64,000 nt of DNA from Robertkochia solimangrovi (GCF_007279655.1 NZ_QKWN01000014.1:62001-126000), one strand, 5' to 3'; positions 45,512-53,640 are shown, counted from the stretch's first letter. Program-made: numbers and translations. Notes: generated by a model not told the origin, from the sequence alone.

Positions 45512-46504
45512 TTAAGCACTGAGTTGTTGTATTTTTCTGAGTACTTCCAGCGCCTTACCGCTCAGAAGCACTTCTTTGGCTTCTGCAAAGCTATCATGTA
45601 CCGGGGTGTTCTTAACCGTTGCAATGGCCATGGCAGCATTGGCGCAAACCACATTATTTTGCGCAGTGGTTCCTTTTCCTTCTAAAACATTTATAAAGAT
45701 GGCTGCTGATGATTCAATGCTTCCACCTCCGATGATCTCACTTTGCTTTACTTCGGTAACTCCGAAATCTGCTGCTTCCAACATTTGTTCATGGTTGTTG
45801 CGAATGACCTTGGTCTTTCCGGTGAGCGAGATCTCATCATAGCCGTCAAGGGCATGAAGGATGGTATAGTTCTTTTCTGTGTTTTGATAGAGGTAACCAT
45901 AAAGTCGGGCGAGTTCCAGGTTGAATACGCCTACCATTTGATTCTTAGGGAATGCCGGATTAACCATCGGTCCCAGCATGTTGAAAAAAGTCTTCACCGC
46001 CAGTTCTCTGCGAATAGGAGCCACATGCTTCATGGCCGGATGGAACAGGGGAGCATGTAATATACAGATTCCGGCCTGGTCGATGCAGCGGTTAAGGAAA
46101 TCGACATCCTGGGAGAATCGGATTCCGAGATGTTCCATGACATTACTGGAGCCACATTTTGAAGAAACGCCGTAATTCCCATGTTTGGTAACCTTAACTC
46201 CTGCTGCTGCCGTGATGAAAGAGGCGAGTGTTGAAATATTAAAGGTGTCTTTACCGTCTCCTCCGGTCCCGCATAGATCGATGGTCTCATGGCCGTTGAG
46301 GTCTACAGAAAGGCAGAGTTCCTGCAGGGCATCCCTGAAGCCTTCCAGTTCCTCGATGGTGATGTTACGCATCATATAGACGGTAAGAAAAGCTGCGATC
46401 TGACTGGTGTTTACTTCCCCGTTTGAGATCATTACCAAAGCATTTCTGGCTTCTTCCTTACTGATGGTCTCGTGATTTATTAATCGGTTTAAAATTGTTT
46501 TCAT
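45512..46504 (-). CDS. trpD: Anthranilate phosphoribosyltransferase
   Basis: TrpD transfers the phosphoribosyl group of PRPP to anthranilate. The 330-aa protein has an N-terminal helical domain and the PRPP-binding glycine loop DLCGTGGDGKDTFNIST near 80, followed by KHGNYGVSSKCGSSNVME near 107. It is the stand-alone form; the glutamine amidotransferase TrpG is a separate gene 48 bp upstream. Confidence 0.97.
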   Translation of the reverse strand: MKTILNRLINHETISKEEARNALVMISNGEVNTSQIAAFLTVYMMRNITIEELEGFRDALQELCLSVDLNGHETIDLCGTGGDGKDTFNISTLASFITAAAGVKVTKHGNYGVSSKCGSSNVMEHLGIRFSQDVDFLNRCIDQAGICILHAPLFHPAMKHVAPIRRELAVKTFFNMLGPMVNPAFPKNQMVGVFNLELARLYGYLYQNTEKNYTILHALDGYDEISLTGKTKVIRNNHEQMLEAADFGVTEVKQSEIIGGGSIESSAAIFINVLEGKGTTAQNNVVCANAAMAIATVKNTPVHDSFAEAKEVLLSGKALEVLRKIQQLSA

Positions 46505-46552
46505 TGTAGTTTTTTTAAAGTCATTTTATCGATTGTGCTGCATGTTGGAAAA

Positions 46553-47116
46553 TTACATGTCGAGCCAGTTCTTTAAAATGGTTTTACCTTCAGGGGTGAG
46601 TACCGATTCCGGGTGATATTGTACACCCCGGACATCATATTCACGGTGTTTTAACGACATGATCTGGCCGTTTTCGTCAATGGCGGTTATGATCAGATCG
46701 TTTGGGACTTTAGGGTCGACCACCCAACTGTGGTAACGACCGACCTCGATCTCTTCAGGAAGGTTATTATAGATAGGGTCGTCAGCAATGATCTTAATAG
46801 CAGTGCTCACCCCGTGATATACCTCTTCGATATTGATAAGTGAACCCCCGAAAACTTCACCGATGGCTTGTTGTCCGAGGCACACTCCAAAGATACTCTT
46901 GGTAGGAGCGAAGCGTTTTATGAGAGGCTTTAAAAGTCCGGCTTCGTCAGGAATTCCGGGACCGGGTGATAGGACGATCTTTTCAAAATCTTCGACGATA
47001 TCAAGATCGATCTGATCATTCCGGTAAACTTCTACCTCGCAATCCAGGTCTTCCAGGTAATGTACCAGATTATAGGTGAAGCTGTCATAGTTATCGATTA
47101 CCAATACTTTTTTCAT
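46553..47116 (-). CDS. trpG: Anthranilate synthase component II (glutamine amidotransferase)
   Basis: TrpG hydrolyses glutamine and delivers ammonia to TrpE. The 187-aa class I amidotransferase has the oxyanion motif SPGPGIPDEAG near 50, the nucleophile Cys79 in GVCLGQQAIG and the HPES His-Glu pair near the C terminus. MKKVLVIDNYDSFTYNL at 47116 is the family start; an ATG four codons upstream is less likely. In many bacteria this subunit also serves as PabA; no pabB is seen here. Confidence 0.95.
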   Translation of the reverse strand: MKKVLVIDNYDSFTYNLVHYLEDLDCEVEVYRNDQIDLDIVEDFEKIVLSPGPGIPDEAGLLKPLIKRFAPTKSIFGVCLGQQAIGEVFGGSLINIEEVYHGVSTAIKIIADDPIYNNLPEEIEVGRYHSWVVDPKVPNDLIITAIDENGQIMSLKHREYDVRGVQYHPESVLTPEGKTILKNWLDM

Positions 47117-47137
47117 ATTTTTCTCCAATTGGAAATT

Positions 47138-48541
47138 TTATTTTATCTCTTCCGCCATATCCATGGCTTTGTTCAGAGCTCCGAGTTTGTTATAGGTTTC
47201 CTGTAATTCATTCTCCGCAACGGATGCGGATACAAGTCCGGCACCTGCCTGATAATAAAGGCGGTAATCCTTGCTCAGGAAGGTCCGTATCATAATAGCA
47301 TGGTTGAAGTTTCCGTTGAAATCCATAAAACCGATGGCCCCGCCATAATAATCCCGCTGACTGTGTTCATAACGATCGATCAGTTGCATAGCCATGTGCT
47401 TCGGAGCTCCACTCAGCGTTCCGGCAGGAAAGGTGTCGGCAACGACCCGCATGGTCGAGATCTCAGGTTTTTTTCTGGCAGTGACCTTGGAAACCAGGTG
47501 TATCACATGGGAGAAATACTGAACTTCACGGTAGGTCTCCACAGCAACACTGTTGCCGTTTCGGCTGAGATCGTTTCTTGCCAGATCCACCAGCATTACA
47601 TGTTCGCTGTTTTCTTTTAGATCTTCGGAAAGTTCAATGGCCAGTTGGGCGTCTTTCTCATCATTACCCGTGCGTTTAAAGGTGCCGGCGATCGGATGGA
47701 TCTCAGCCTTATCGTTCTTTACCACCAATTGTGCTTCCGGGGAACTTCCAAAGATCTTGAAGTTTCCGTAATCGAAATAGAAGAGGTAGGGAGAAGGATT
47801 GATGGATCGCAGGGCTCGATAAACGTTGAATTCATCGCCTTTGAATTGTTGGGAAAATCTTCGGCTCAGCACCAATTGGAACACGTCACCGCGTTTACAG
47901 TGATGGCGGGCTTTTTCAACCAGTGCTCTGTAATCTTCATCCTTGAGAAAAGAATGAGGTTCACCAACTTTTTGGAAGTTGTAAGAAGCGAAGTTTCGCG
48001 CTGCGAGTAATTGTTGAATATCCGCAATATTATGTGAATCATCAGAGGAATGACAAAAGATATAAGCTTCATTCTTAAAGTGATTGATCGCGATGATGTT
48101 GCGATATACCGCATAATAGATATCCGGAATCTGTAAAGAATCCTCTTTTTTCCGAATCTCGATATCTTCGAAATAGCGAACGGCATCATAAGCGATATAG
48201 CCGAAGAGTCCGTTGGTGATGAACTTAAATCCGTTATTTTCTGTTTTAAAGCTTTTAGCAAAGGCTTCGATCATGGCCGGAACATCACTTTCTGAGGTTA
48301 GCGCATCTGAAAGATGGGTACCGTCAGGGTAGTGGCGTACGATCGTTTCATTTTCGACTTTTACCGAGGCGATCGGGTCGAAACAGATGTACGAAAAACT
48401 ATTGTCGTTTGCATGATAGTCACTGGATTCAAGCAAAATGCTGTTCGGAAATTTATCCCGTATCTTTAGATAGACGCTCACCGGGGTAATGGTGTCGGCG
48501 AGTATCTGCTTATAATGTGTCTTTAATTCAAAGGTATGCAT
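47138..48541 (-). CDS. trpE: Anthranilate synthase component I
   Basis: TrpE makes anthranilate from chorismate with ammonia from TrpG. The 467-aa protein has an N-terminal regulatory domain with the LLESSDYHANDNSFSYI segment that usually binds feedback-inhibiting tryptophan, and a C-terminal chorismate-binding domain with FQLVLSRRF, IAGTFKRTGN, LVDLARNDLSRNG, the TFPAGTLSGAPKHMAM region and YYGGAIGFMDFNG. The frame opens 14 codons upstream, across the attenuator, so MHTFELKTHYKQ at 48541 is preferred. It is the first structural gene of trpEGDCFBA, 41 bp after an attenuator hairpin. Confidence 0.97.
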   Translation of the reverse strand: MHTFELKTHYKQILADTITPVSVYLKIRDKFPNSILLESSDYHANDNSFSYICFDPIASVKVENETIVRHYPDGTHLSDALTSESDVPAMIEAFAKSFKTENNGFKFITNGLFGYIAYDAVRYFEDIEIRKKEDSLQIPDIYYAVYRNIIAINHFKNEAYIFCHSSDDSHNIADIQQLLAARNFASYNFQKVGEPHSFLKDEDYRALVEKARHHCKRGDVFQLVLSRRFSQQFKGDEFNVYRALRSINPSPYLFYFDYGNFKIFGSSPEAQLVVKNDKAEIHPIAGTFKRTGNDEKDAQLAIELSEDLKENSEHVMLVDLARNDLSRNGNSVAVETYREVQYFSHVIHLVSKVTARKKPEISTMRVVADTFPAGTLSGAPKHMAMQLIDRYEHSQRDYYGGAIGFMDFNGNFNHAIMIRTFLSKDYRLYYQAGAGLVSASVAENELQETYNKLGALNKAMDMAEEIK

Positions 48542-48581
48542 GGTTTTCTGTGATTTCTTAATTTCAAAAACTATTGGAAAC

Positions 48582-48612
48582 AAAAAAGGCCTGTCGTGAT
48601 CGACAGGCCTTT
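48582..48612 (-). terminator. Attenuator terminator in the trp operon leader
   Basis: On the minus strand AAAGGCCTGTCG, loop ATCA and CGACAGGCCTTT form a perfect 12-bp stem continued by further T residues. It lies between the leader-peptide stop (48644) and the trpE ATG (48541), inside the operon's own leader, so it must be conditional. Weak competing pairing is possible between GCAG and GCC just after the leader stop and GGC and CUGU of the 5' arm. Confidence 0.85.
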
Positions 48613-48643
48613 TATATTTTGATTACATCATAGGGGCGTCTGC

Positions 48644-48700
48644 TCACGAATTCGAACGTAAGTTAGACCACCACCAGATAATGTTAATATTGTTTCTCAT
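48644..48700 (-). CDS. trpL: trp operon leader peptide, 18 aa with three consecutive Trp
   Basis: The short frame reads MRNNINIIWWWSNLRSNS and stops 32 nt before the attenuator hairpin begins. Three adjacent Trp codons directly upstream of a complete trp operon are the hallmark of a leader peptide at which ribosomes stall when charged tRNA-Trp is short. A perfect -7 box (TATATTTG) ends 8 nt before its ATG, so the transcript is nearly leaderless. No Shine-Dalgarno is present. It was found by eye and is too short for usual gene prediction. Confidence 0.85.
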   Translation of the reverse strand: MRNNINIIWWWSNLRSNS

Positions 48701-48708
48701 GTTGAGGT

Positions 48709-48716
48709 CAAATATA
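48709..48716 (-). promoter_or_regulatory. -7 box of the trp operon
   Basis: TATATTTG on the minus strand is a perfect TAnnTTTG. The start site would fall near 48702, only a few nt before the leader-peptide ATG at 48700. A TTG lies 24 nt upstream, slightly far for -33. Confidence 0.6.
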
Positions 48717-48748
48717 GAAACGATTTTTAAATTTTCATAGCAAGGATT

Positions 48749-48783
48749 AAAAAAAAAATCCTGTGTCGGTTAAAACACAGGAT
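48749..48783 (-). terminator. Intrinsic terminator after yceI
   Basis: On the minus strand ATCCTGTGT, an 8-nt loop and ACACAGGAT form a 9-bp stem followed by about ten T residues. It insulates the marked trp promoter from the upstream nitroreductase-yceI transcript. Confidence 0.87.
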
Positions 48784-48818
48784 CTTATCATAACAATTAA
48801 ACTTAAACTTAGGGGGAA

Positions 48819-49394
48819 TTAGAATTCCAGATCTACTACCAGATCAAATTCATCATAGATGGTTTTATCTCCTAAATTGTCAAAGAAGCTTCCGGATCCA
48901 TATCGGATATCATATTTAGCTCTGTCGATCTTAACGCTTGCAGTTGCTTTGCTTCCATAGATTGAAAGGTCAAAGTTTACAGGGTGTGTTTTACCTTTGA
49001 TGGTAAGGTCACCGGTAACTTTATACGCATTCTTTCCGGTAGCCGAAACTTTCGTAAATACCAAAGTAGCGTTAGGGTATTTTTCAACTCCGAAGAAATC
49101 ATCTGATTTCAGGTGTCCTTCCAGTTTTCCTTTATATTCACCGGTAAGGTCAGTGGATACCAGTGAGGTCATATCAACAGTGAATTCACCTCCGGCTAAT
49201 TTATCGCCGTCAAAGGTCAGAATTCCTTTTTTCAGAGCTACAGTTCCTTCGTGCGAACCGGTTACTTTATATCCTTTCCAGGATACAGAGCTGTTTTCAA
49301 CTTTTACGGGTTTTTCAACCAGTGGCAGGGTATAGGCGAAACTTCCGAATATTACAGTAAGGGCCAATACGGATTTTAAAATGTTCTTAGTCAT
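48819..49394 (-). CDS. YceI-family exported protein
   Basis: The 191-aa protein has a signal peptide (about 1-25) and a YceI lipocalin-like barrel that binds isoprenoid or other lipid-like molecules. Typical features are VSWKGYKVTGSHEGTVALK near 40, DMTSLVSTDLTGEYKGKLEG near 75 and LTIKGKTHPVNFDLS near 125. It is 10 bp downstream of the nitroreductase gene on the same strand; the two form a unit probably controlled by the nearby MarR regulator. Confidence 0.92.
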   Translation of the reverse strand: MTKNILKSVLALTVIFGSFAYTLPLVEKPVKVENSSVSWKGYKVTGSHEGTVALKKGILTFDGDKLAGGEFTVDMTSLVSTDLTGEYKGKLEGHLKSDDFFGVEKYPNATLVFTKVSATGKNAYKVTGDLTIKGKTHPVNFDLSIYGSKATASVKIDRAKYDIRYGSGSFFDNLGDKTIYDEFDLVVDLEF

Positions 49395-49404
49395 TGTGTT
49401 CAGA

Positions 49405-50052
49405 TTATAGATTTATAAATAATTCTTGTTTAGATTTTCTAACTTTTGTGTAATGCTGTGTCTCATCGTCGGCATCGCGATAACCGATCGCAGCTACCAG
49501 ACAGGCGTTGAGATTTTCAGATTTTAAATTCAGGATCTCATTGTATTTTGCGGCATCGAAACCTTCCATCGGACAAGCGTCTATGTGTAGGTTTGCGGCT
49601 GCTGCAAGTAGGTTTCCGAGGGCGATATATGCCTGTTTGGCAGTCCAGTTATTCTTTACATCTTCCGGTAAAGAGTTCACCTGGTTATTCATCATCTGGC
49701 TAAATCCATCGAGATTTTTGATATCCATTTTACGAGTGTCTGCAATGTTCTCTATATAGGATTGAATCTCTTCGCTTCCAAAATTGAGTTGATTAGCAAA
49801 CACGATCAGCTGTGAAGCATCGGTGATCTGGGGCTGCATAAATGAAGCCTTTTGTAATTCTGCTCTTAATTCAGGATCGGTAATAACGAATACCTTGTAA
49901 GGTTGCAGGCCATAGGAAGAGGGACTCAAACGAATGGCTTCGGTAAGGATCTCAAGTTCAGCTTCACTGAGCTTTTTTTCCGCATTGAACTTTTTAGTGG
50001 CATATCGCCAGTTCATATTGTCGATGAAGGTGCTGTTTTCTATTGTTGTCAT
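49405..50052 (-). CDS. Nitroreductase-family NAD(P)H-dependent oxidoreductase
   Basis: The 215-aa FMN enzyme belongs to the NfsB-like nitroreductases, with NWRYATKKFNAEKKLSEAEL near the N terminus, LSPSSYGLQPYKVFV near 40 and AYIALGNLLAAAANLHIDAC near 145, which shape the FMN and dimer interface. It may reduce quinones or nitro compounds. A perfect TTGTATATACAA palindrome lies 9 bp upstream of its ATG and shares its flanks with a site before marR. It is followed by yceI. Confidence 0.92.
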   Translation of the reverse strand: MTTIENSTFIDNMNWRYATKKFNAEKKLSEAELEILTEAIRLSPSSYGLQPYKVFVITDPELRAELQKASFMQPQITDASQLIVFANQLNFGSEEIQSYIENIADTRKMDIKNLDGFSQMMNNQVNSLPEDVKNNWTAKQAYIALGNLLAAAANLHIDACPMEGFDAAKYNEILNLKSENLNACLVAAIGYRDADDETQHYTKVRKSKQELFINL

Positions 50053-50058
50053 AACTTT

Positions 50059-50076
50059 AGTTGTATATACAAATGT
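50059..50076 (-). promoter_or_regulatory. Putative MarR operator at the nitroreductase promoter
   Basis: The minus strand reads ACATTTGTATATACAACT and includes the perfect palindrome TTGTATATACAA. It shares the pattern ACATTTGTAnnnACAAnT with the site before marR (50558-50575). It lies 6 bp upstream of the oxidoreductase ATG, where a bound regulator would block polymerase. Confidence 0.55.
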
Positions 50077-50094
50077 TAGTGTAAATTTTTTTAA

Positions 50095-50544
50095 TTAAGA
50101 TCGTATTCTTTCAAGAAAAATATTGAAGGTTTCCAGTTCTTCGGGAGTGAATGCTTCCACCAATGTAAGATTCAGTTCGTCGATCGGCCCATCGATCTCA
50201 CTTAGAAGTTTCAATCCGGAATCCGTAATACTGATCTCCACTTTTCTTCGGTTATTCGGGCAAACCATACGGTCTACCAATTTTTTTTCAATAAGTTTGT
50301 CTACCAGTCGGGTAGTGTTACTCATTTTGTGGATCATACGCTCCTGAATGGTAAACAGGTTCGCCGGTTTACCTTTCTGACCACGCAGAATGCGCAGTAC
50401 ATTGAACTGCTGTACGGTGATGCCAAATGGCTTGAGCAATTCTGTGGTGCGTTCGCCCACCAGGTTTGCCGTATACATCAGGTTGATCACGGTTTTTCTT
50501 CCGGATGGCATAGATTCAGATTTTATGATCTTTTCGATTTTCAA
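50095..50544 (-). CDS. MarR-family transcriptional regulator
   Basis: The 149-aa winged-helix protein has the MarR layout: N-terminal dimerisation helices, LLKPFGITVQQFNVLRILRG leading into the recognition region (IQERMIHKMSNTTRLVDKL), the wing with CPNNRRKVEISITDSG, and a C-terminal helix. MarR proteins usually repress their own operon and neighbours and are released by phenolic or oxidising ligands. There is no Cys near the N terminus for an OhrR-type thiol switch. It lies 42 bp upstream of the nitroreductase-yceI pair on the same strand. Confidence 0.93.
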   Translation of the reverse strand: MKIEKIIKSESMPSGRKTVINLMYTANLVGERTTELLKPFGITVQQFNVLRILRGQKGKPANLFTIQERMIHKMSNTTRLVDKLIEKKLVDRMVCPNNRRKVEISITDSGLKLLSEIDGPIDELNLTLVEAFTPEELETFNIFLERIRS

Positions 50545-50557
50545 TTGTCACTACAAT

Positions 50558-50576
50558 ATTTGTTGGTACAAATGTA
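50558..50576 (-). promoter_or_regulatory. marR promoter -7 box with overlapping putative operator
   Basis: TACATTTG (50576-50569) is a perfect -7 box. The minus strand reads ACATTTGTACCAACAAAT at 50575-50558, an inverted repeat ATTTGT-n4-ACAAAT that overlaps the box and matches the nitroreductase site at 14 of 18 positions. It is 14 bp before the marR ATG. Confidence 0.55.
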
Positions 50577-50713
50577 CGATGATAAATGACTTTTCCAAAT
50601 TTTTTAACTGATAAAAAAAAGTTAAATATTCGAAGGCTTTACCTTTCATTCATACATTTATTAGAACAACCATATTCAAAACCGTAGTAAACCTATTAAA
50701 CCTGACAATTGAT

Positions 50714-51268
50714 ATGAAGTATCTTATAGCCGTATTCATAACGGTGATCTCCTTTGGATGCAAAGAGACAGGAGCGCAGAATTCTGCAGTATCCGAAAAT
50801 GGTGATTTTGCCTTTGGAGCAGAGCCTAAACATGTTATAGAAGGGGTGAATCAAAGTGTTAAAGTTTATGATTTTGAGGGCCTGCAGAAATTGCTCAATA
50901 GAAAAGATGAACGTACGTATGTGGTGAATTTCTGGGCTACCTGGTGTAAACCCTGTGTTGCCGAACTTCCGCATTTTGAGGAGATCAATGATAAGTACCG
51001 TGATAAAAATGTTGAAGTAGTACTGGTTAGTCTGGATTTTCCGGCGAAAGCAGATGAGCTACTCATCCCTTTCCTTGAAAAGAAACATTTGAAGAGCAAG
51101 GTCTTGTTGCTCGATGATCCCAAAATGAACGAGTGGATCCCTAAAGTAGATAACGACTGGTCGGGGGCCATCCCAGCCACGCTTATATTTAATAAAAATA
51201 ATCGTGCGTTTTATGAAAAATCTTTTACCTTTATGGAGCTTGAGAACGCTTTGAAGAAAGCGTTATAA
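50714..51268 (+). CDS. TlpA-like thioredoxin-fold lipoprotein
   Basis: The 184-aa protein has a lipoprotein signal (SFGC, Cys16) and a TlpA/ResA-type thioredoxin domain with the active-site motif WCKPC (Cys78, Cys81) in VNFWATWCKPCVAELP and a cis-Pro in AIPATLIF near 155. It should be a periplasmic, membrane-anchored disulfide reductase, for example for cytochrome c maturation or exported Cys proteins. It lies 16 bp before a second redox protein gene. Confidence 0.9.
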   Translation: MKYLIAVFITVISFGCKETGAQNSAVSENGDFAFGAEPKHVIEGVNQSVKVYDFEGLQKLLNRKDERTYVVNFWATWCKPCVAELPHFEEINDKYRDKNVEVVLVSLDFPAKADELLIPFLEKKHLKSKVLLLDDPKMNEWIPKVDNDWSGAIPATLIFNKNNRAFYEKSFTFMELENALKKAL

Positions 51269-51284
51269 CCAATTGCTAATCAAT

Positions 51285-51899
51285 ATGAGAACTTCGAAAT
51301 TTATCATTGCTTTTTTAAGCGTGTTCGCACTGACCGCTTTTGCAATGCCCAAAGAATATAACGATGGTTATAAGATAGGTGATGTAGCAGATGACTTTAA
51401 GTTGAAAAATATAGACGGGAAGATGATTTCCTTGTCAGATTATAAAGATGTTAAAGGATATCTTGTCGTTTTCACCTGTAATAGTTGTCCGTATGCTGTG
51501 GCATATGAAGACCGTATCATTGCACTGGATGCAAAATATAAAGAAAAGGGCGTTCCTGTGATCGCTATCAATCCAAACAATCCGGATGTACAACCCAAGG
51601 ATAGTTATGATAAGATGAAAGAGCGTGCTGCAGAAAAAGGATTCACCTTCCCTTATTTATTGGATGAAGGTCAAACGGTGTTTCCGAAATATGGTGCAAC
51701 CAGAACTCCGCACTGCTTTCTTTTAGAGAAAACAGCAAATGGAAATGTGGTTCGTTATATCGGAGCGGTAGACGATAATTACCAGGATGTTTCTGCAGTG
51801 GAAACCACCTTTGTTGAAAATGCTATAGACGCGATGTTGAGCGGTAAAGAAATAGAGATCAAGAATACCAAGGCAATCGGTTGTTCTATCAAAGTATAG
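51285..51899 (+). CDS. Exported peroxiredoxin/thioredoxin-like protein
   Basis: The 204-aa protein has a signal peptide (about 1-20, ending FAMP) and an AhpC/TSA-type thioredoxin fold. The redox motif is FTCNSCPYAVAYEDR with Cys65 and Cys68, a CxxC typical of this redoxin subgroup, and GATRTPHCFLL holds the cis-Pro region. It may act in envelope thiol homeostasis with the TlpA-like protein. The frame starts four codons earlier (51273), but MRTSKFIIAF is the natural signal-peptide start. A hairpin terminator follows. Confidence 0.87.
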   Translation: MRTSKFIIAFLSVFALTAFAMPKEYNDGYKIGDVADDFKLKNIDGKMISLSDYKDVKGYLVVFTCNSCPYAVAYEDRIIALDAKYKEKGVPVIAINPNNPDVQPKDSYDKMKERAAEKGFTFPYLLDEGQTVFPKYGATRTPHCFLLEKTANGNVVRYIGAVDDNYQDVSAVETTFVENAIDAMLSGKEIEIKNTKAIGCSIKV

Positions 51900-51923
51900 A
51901 AAAGAAAAAATAGTAACTTTGTA

Positions 51924-51950
51924 ATCCGAAGCTCAGGCTTCGGATTTTTT
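51924..51950 (+). terminator. Intrinsic terminator after the redoxin gene
   Basis: ATCCGAAGC, loop TCAG and GCTTCGGAT form a 9-bp stem followed by T residues, 25 bp before the rhodanese ATG. A TAACTTTG -7-like box (51914-51921) lies directly before the stem, so the hairpin could also sit at the very start of a rhodanese transcript. Confidence 0.8.
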
Positions 51951-51975
51951 TATTAATACAAATTGATTCAATATT

Positions 51976-52290
51976 ATGGCAGATCTGTCTCAGGAAGAAT
52001 GGGAAGCACAATTAGAAAAGGATGACAATGCGGTAATCCTGGATGTTAGAACCGATGCTGAAGTAGATGAAGGATACATACCCGGAATGGTACATATCGA
52101 TATTTACCAGGGTCAGAAGTTTATAGAAGAACTCGAGAAACTGGATAAATCTAAAAATTACTATGTATACTGTCGTTCAGGGAACCGAAGCGGACAAGCA
52201 TGTAAGCTTATGGATCAGTTAGGTTTTGCTAATTCCTATAATCTTACAGGAGGTATCATGAAATGGCAAGGTGAGATCACACAGGATTGA
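51976..52290 (+). CDS. Rhodanese-like domain protein
   Basis: The 104-aa protein is a single rhodanese domain, with the N-terminal VILDVRTDAEVDEGYIPG and the active-site loop YCRSGNRSG carrying Cys66, the residue that takes up persulfide sulfur. The six-residue loop fits a sulfurtransferase rather than a phosphatase. It is cytoplasmic (no signal). The next gene, DUF2851, starts about 70 bp later on the same strand. Confidence 0.92.
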   Translation: MADLSQEEWEAQLEKDDNAVILDVRTDAEVDEGYIPGMVHIDIYQGQKFIEELEKLDKSKNYYVYCRSGNRSGQACKLMDQLGFANSYNLTGGIMKWQGEITQD

Positions 52291-52362
52291 TCGTTATTTC
52301 ATACGTAGAAAATATTCTATATTATAAAGATTTTCGTAAATTCACCGGTAAACTATTTGCCG

Positions 52363-53637
52363 GTGAAAGAAGATCTTCTCCATTATATCTGGAGCCACCA
52401 GAAATTAAAGCCATCAAAGCTTTTTACGACAGACGGATTACCGGTCATTATCTTCAGAGCCGGGAGTCACAACCATTATTCCGGTCCGGATTTCTTCAAT
52501 GCACGTATTGAGATCGGTGGTCAGCTTTGGGCAGGAAATGTAGAGCTTCATGTCAAAGCTTCAGATTGGTATCAGCATCGTCACGATTCCGATTCCCGGT
52601 ATAATAATGTGATTCTTCATGTGGTATGGGCGTATGATCGTCCGGTATACACTCAAAACGGGTCAGAGATTCCGGCTGTAGAACTCCGTCGCTTAATACC
52701 GCAGACCCTGCTCCGAAACTATACGGAATTATTTAAGGCCAGAAAAACATTCATCAATTGTGAAAGACGTATTAACGAGGTGCCTGACTTTATGGTTACT
52801 CACTGGTTGGAGCGTATGTTTTTTGAGCGGCTGGAGGAACGAACAAAAGGTATCTATGAAGAGCTCGAACACTGCAATGGTGATTGGGAAGAATTGTTCT
52901 TTCGATATCTTTTTAAAGCGATGGGCACAAAGGTTAATGCCGGTTATTTCTATGATCTGGCGAGATCACTCCGTCTTACCCTGATCAGAAAGGTCCTGGT
53001 TTCAGGAGAGTCGCTGGAAGCACTGTTGTACGGGCAGGCCAATATGCTGGATAGCGAACACGGGGAGAGTCAGTATCGTAGATTACAGTCGGAATACAGA
53101 TTTTTATATCGGAAATATAACCTGAAGAAACTGCCTTTTCATGCTCCGGAATATTTCGGTTTACGACCTGATAATTTTCCAACCATTAGATTATCACAAC
53201 TGGCAGCAATGTTTCGTGAAAATCAACAATTATTCGATTCCGTAATTCGCAATAAGGACCTTGAGAAAGTTCGTGATTCTTTATTTGTACAGGGTTCGTT
53301 TTATTGGAACGATCATTACGTTTTTGGTAAATCGACTCGGCGTAAATACCCGAAAAAGCTATCTCGTGACACGATTGATCTTTTGATCATTAATACAGTA
53401 ATCCCTGTCAAATATGCTTTTTATGTTCAAAGAGGGGATGATGCTTCCGGTATGATCTCGGAAATGTCGGCCACTATCCGGGCTGAACGTAATTCCATTA
53501 TACAGAGTTTTAATAGATTAGGTGTGAAAACAGATTCCTCTTTGGAGTCACAGGGTTTATTGCAGTTATATCATAATTACTGCAATCGAAATAAGTGTTT
53601 GCAATGTGCTGTCGGGAGTAAAATAATAAGCGGATAA
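52363..53637 (+). CDS. DUF2851 family protein
   Basis: The 424-aa protein matches DUF2851, a large Bacteroidota family of unknown function, with the N-terminal KEDLLHYIWSHQKL, then GSHNHYSGPDFFNARIEIGG, VELHVKASDWYQHRHD and LHVVWAYDRPV. The cluster of acidic and His residues in that region resembles a nuclease-like or metal-binding core, though this is my inference. There is no ATG in the frame; GTG at 52363 gives the usual start MKEDLLHY, with TTG at 52357 as an alternative. A C-terminal Cys pair is in RNKCLQC. Confidence 0.82.
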   Translation: MKEDLLHYIWSHQKLKPSKLFTTDGLPVIIFRAGSHNHYSGPDFFNARIEIGGQLWAGNVELHVKASDWYQHRHDSDSRYNNVILHVVWAYDRPVYTQNGSEIPAVELRRLIPQTLLRNYTELFKARKTFINCERRINEVPDFMVTHWLERMFFERLEERTKGIYEELEHCNGDWEELFFRYLFKAMGTKVNAGYFYDLARSLRLTLIRKVLVSGESLEALLYGQANMLDSEHGESQYRRLQSEYRFLYRKYNLKKLPFHAPEYFGLRPDNFPTIRLSQLAAMFRENQQLFDSVIRNKDLEKVRDSLFVQGSFYWNDHYVFGKSTRRKYPKKLSRDTIDLLIINTVIPVKYAFYVQRGDDASGMISEMSATIRAERNSIIQSFNRLGVKTDSSLESQGLLQLYHNYCNRNKCLQCAVGSKIISG

Positions 53638-53640
53638 TTT

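Noticed and set aside
47645-48010. 121-codon plus-strand frame in trpE
   Set aside because: It is antisense to the conserved chorismate-binding region of trpE, so it is a shadow frame.
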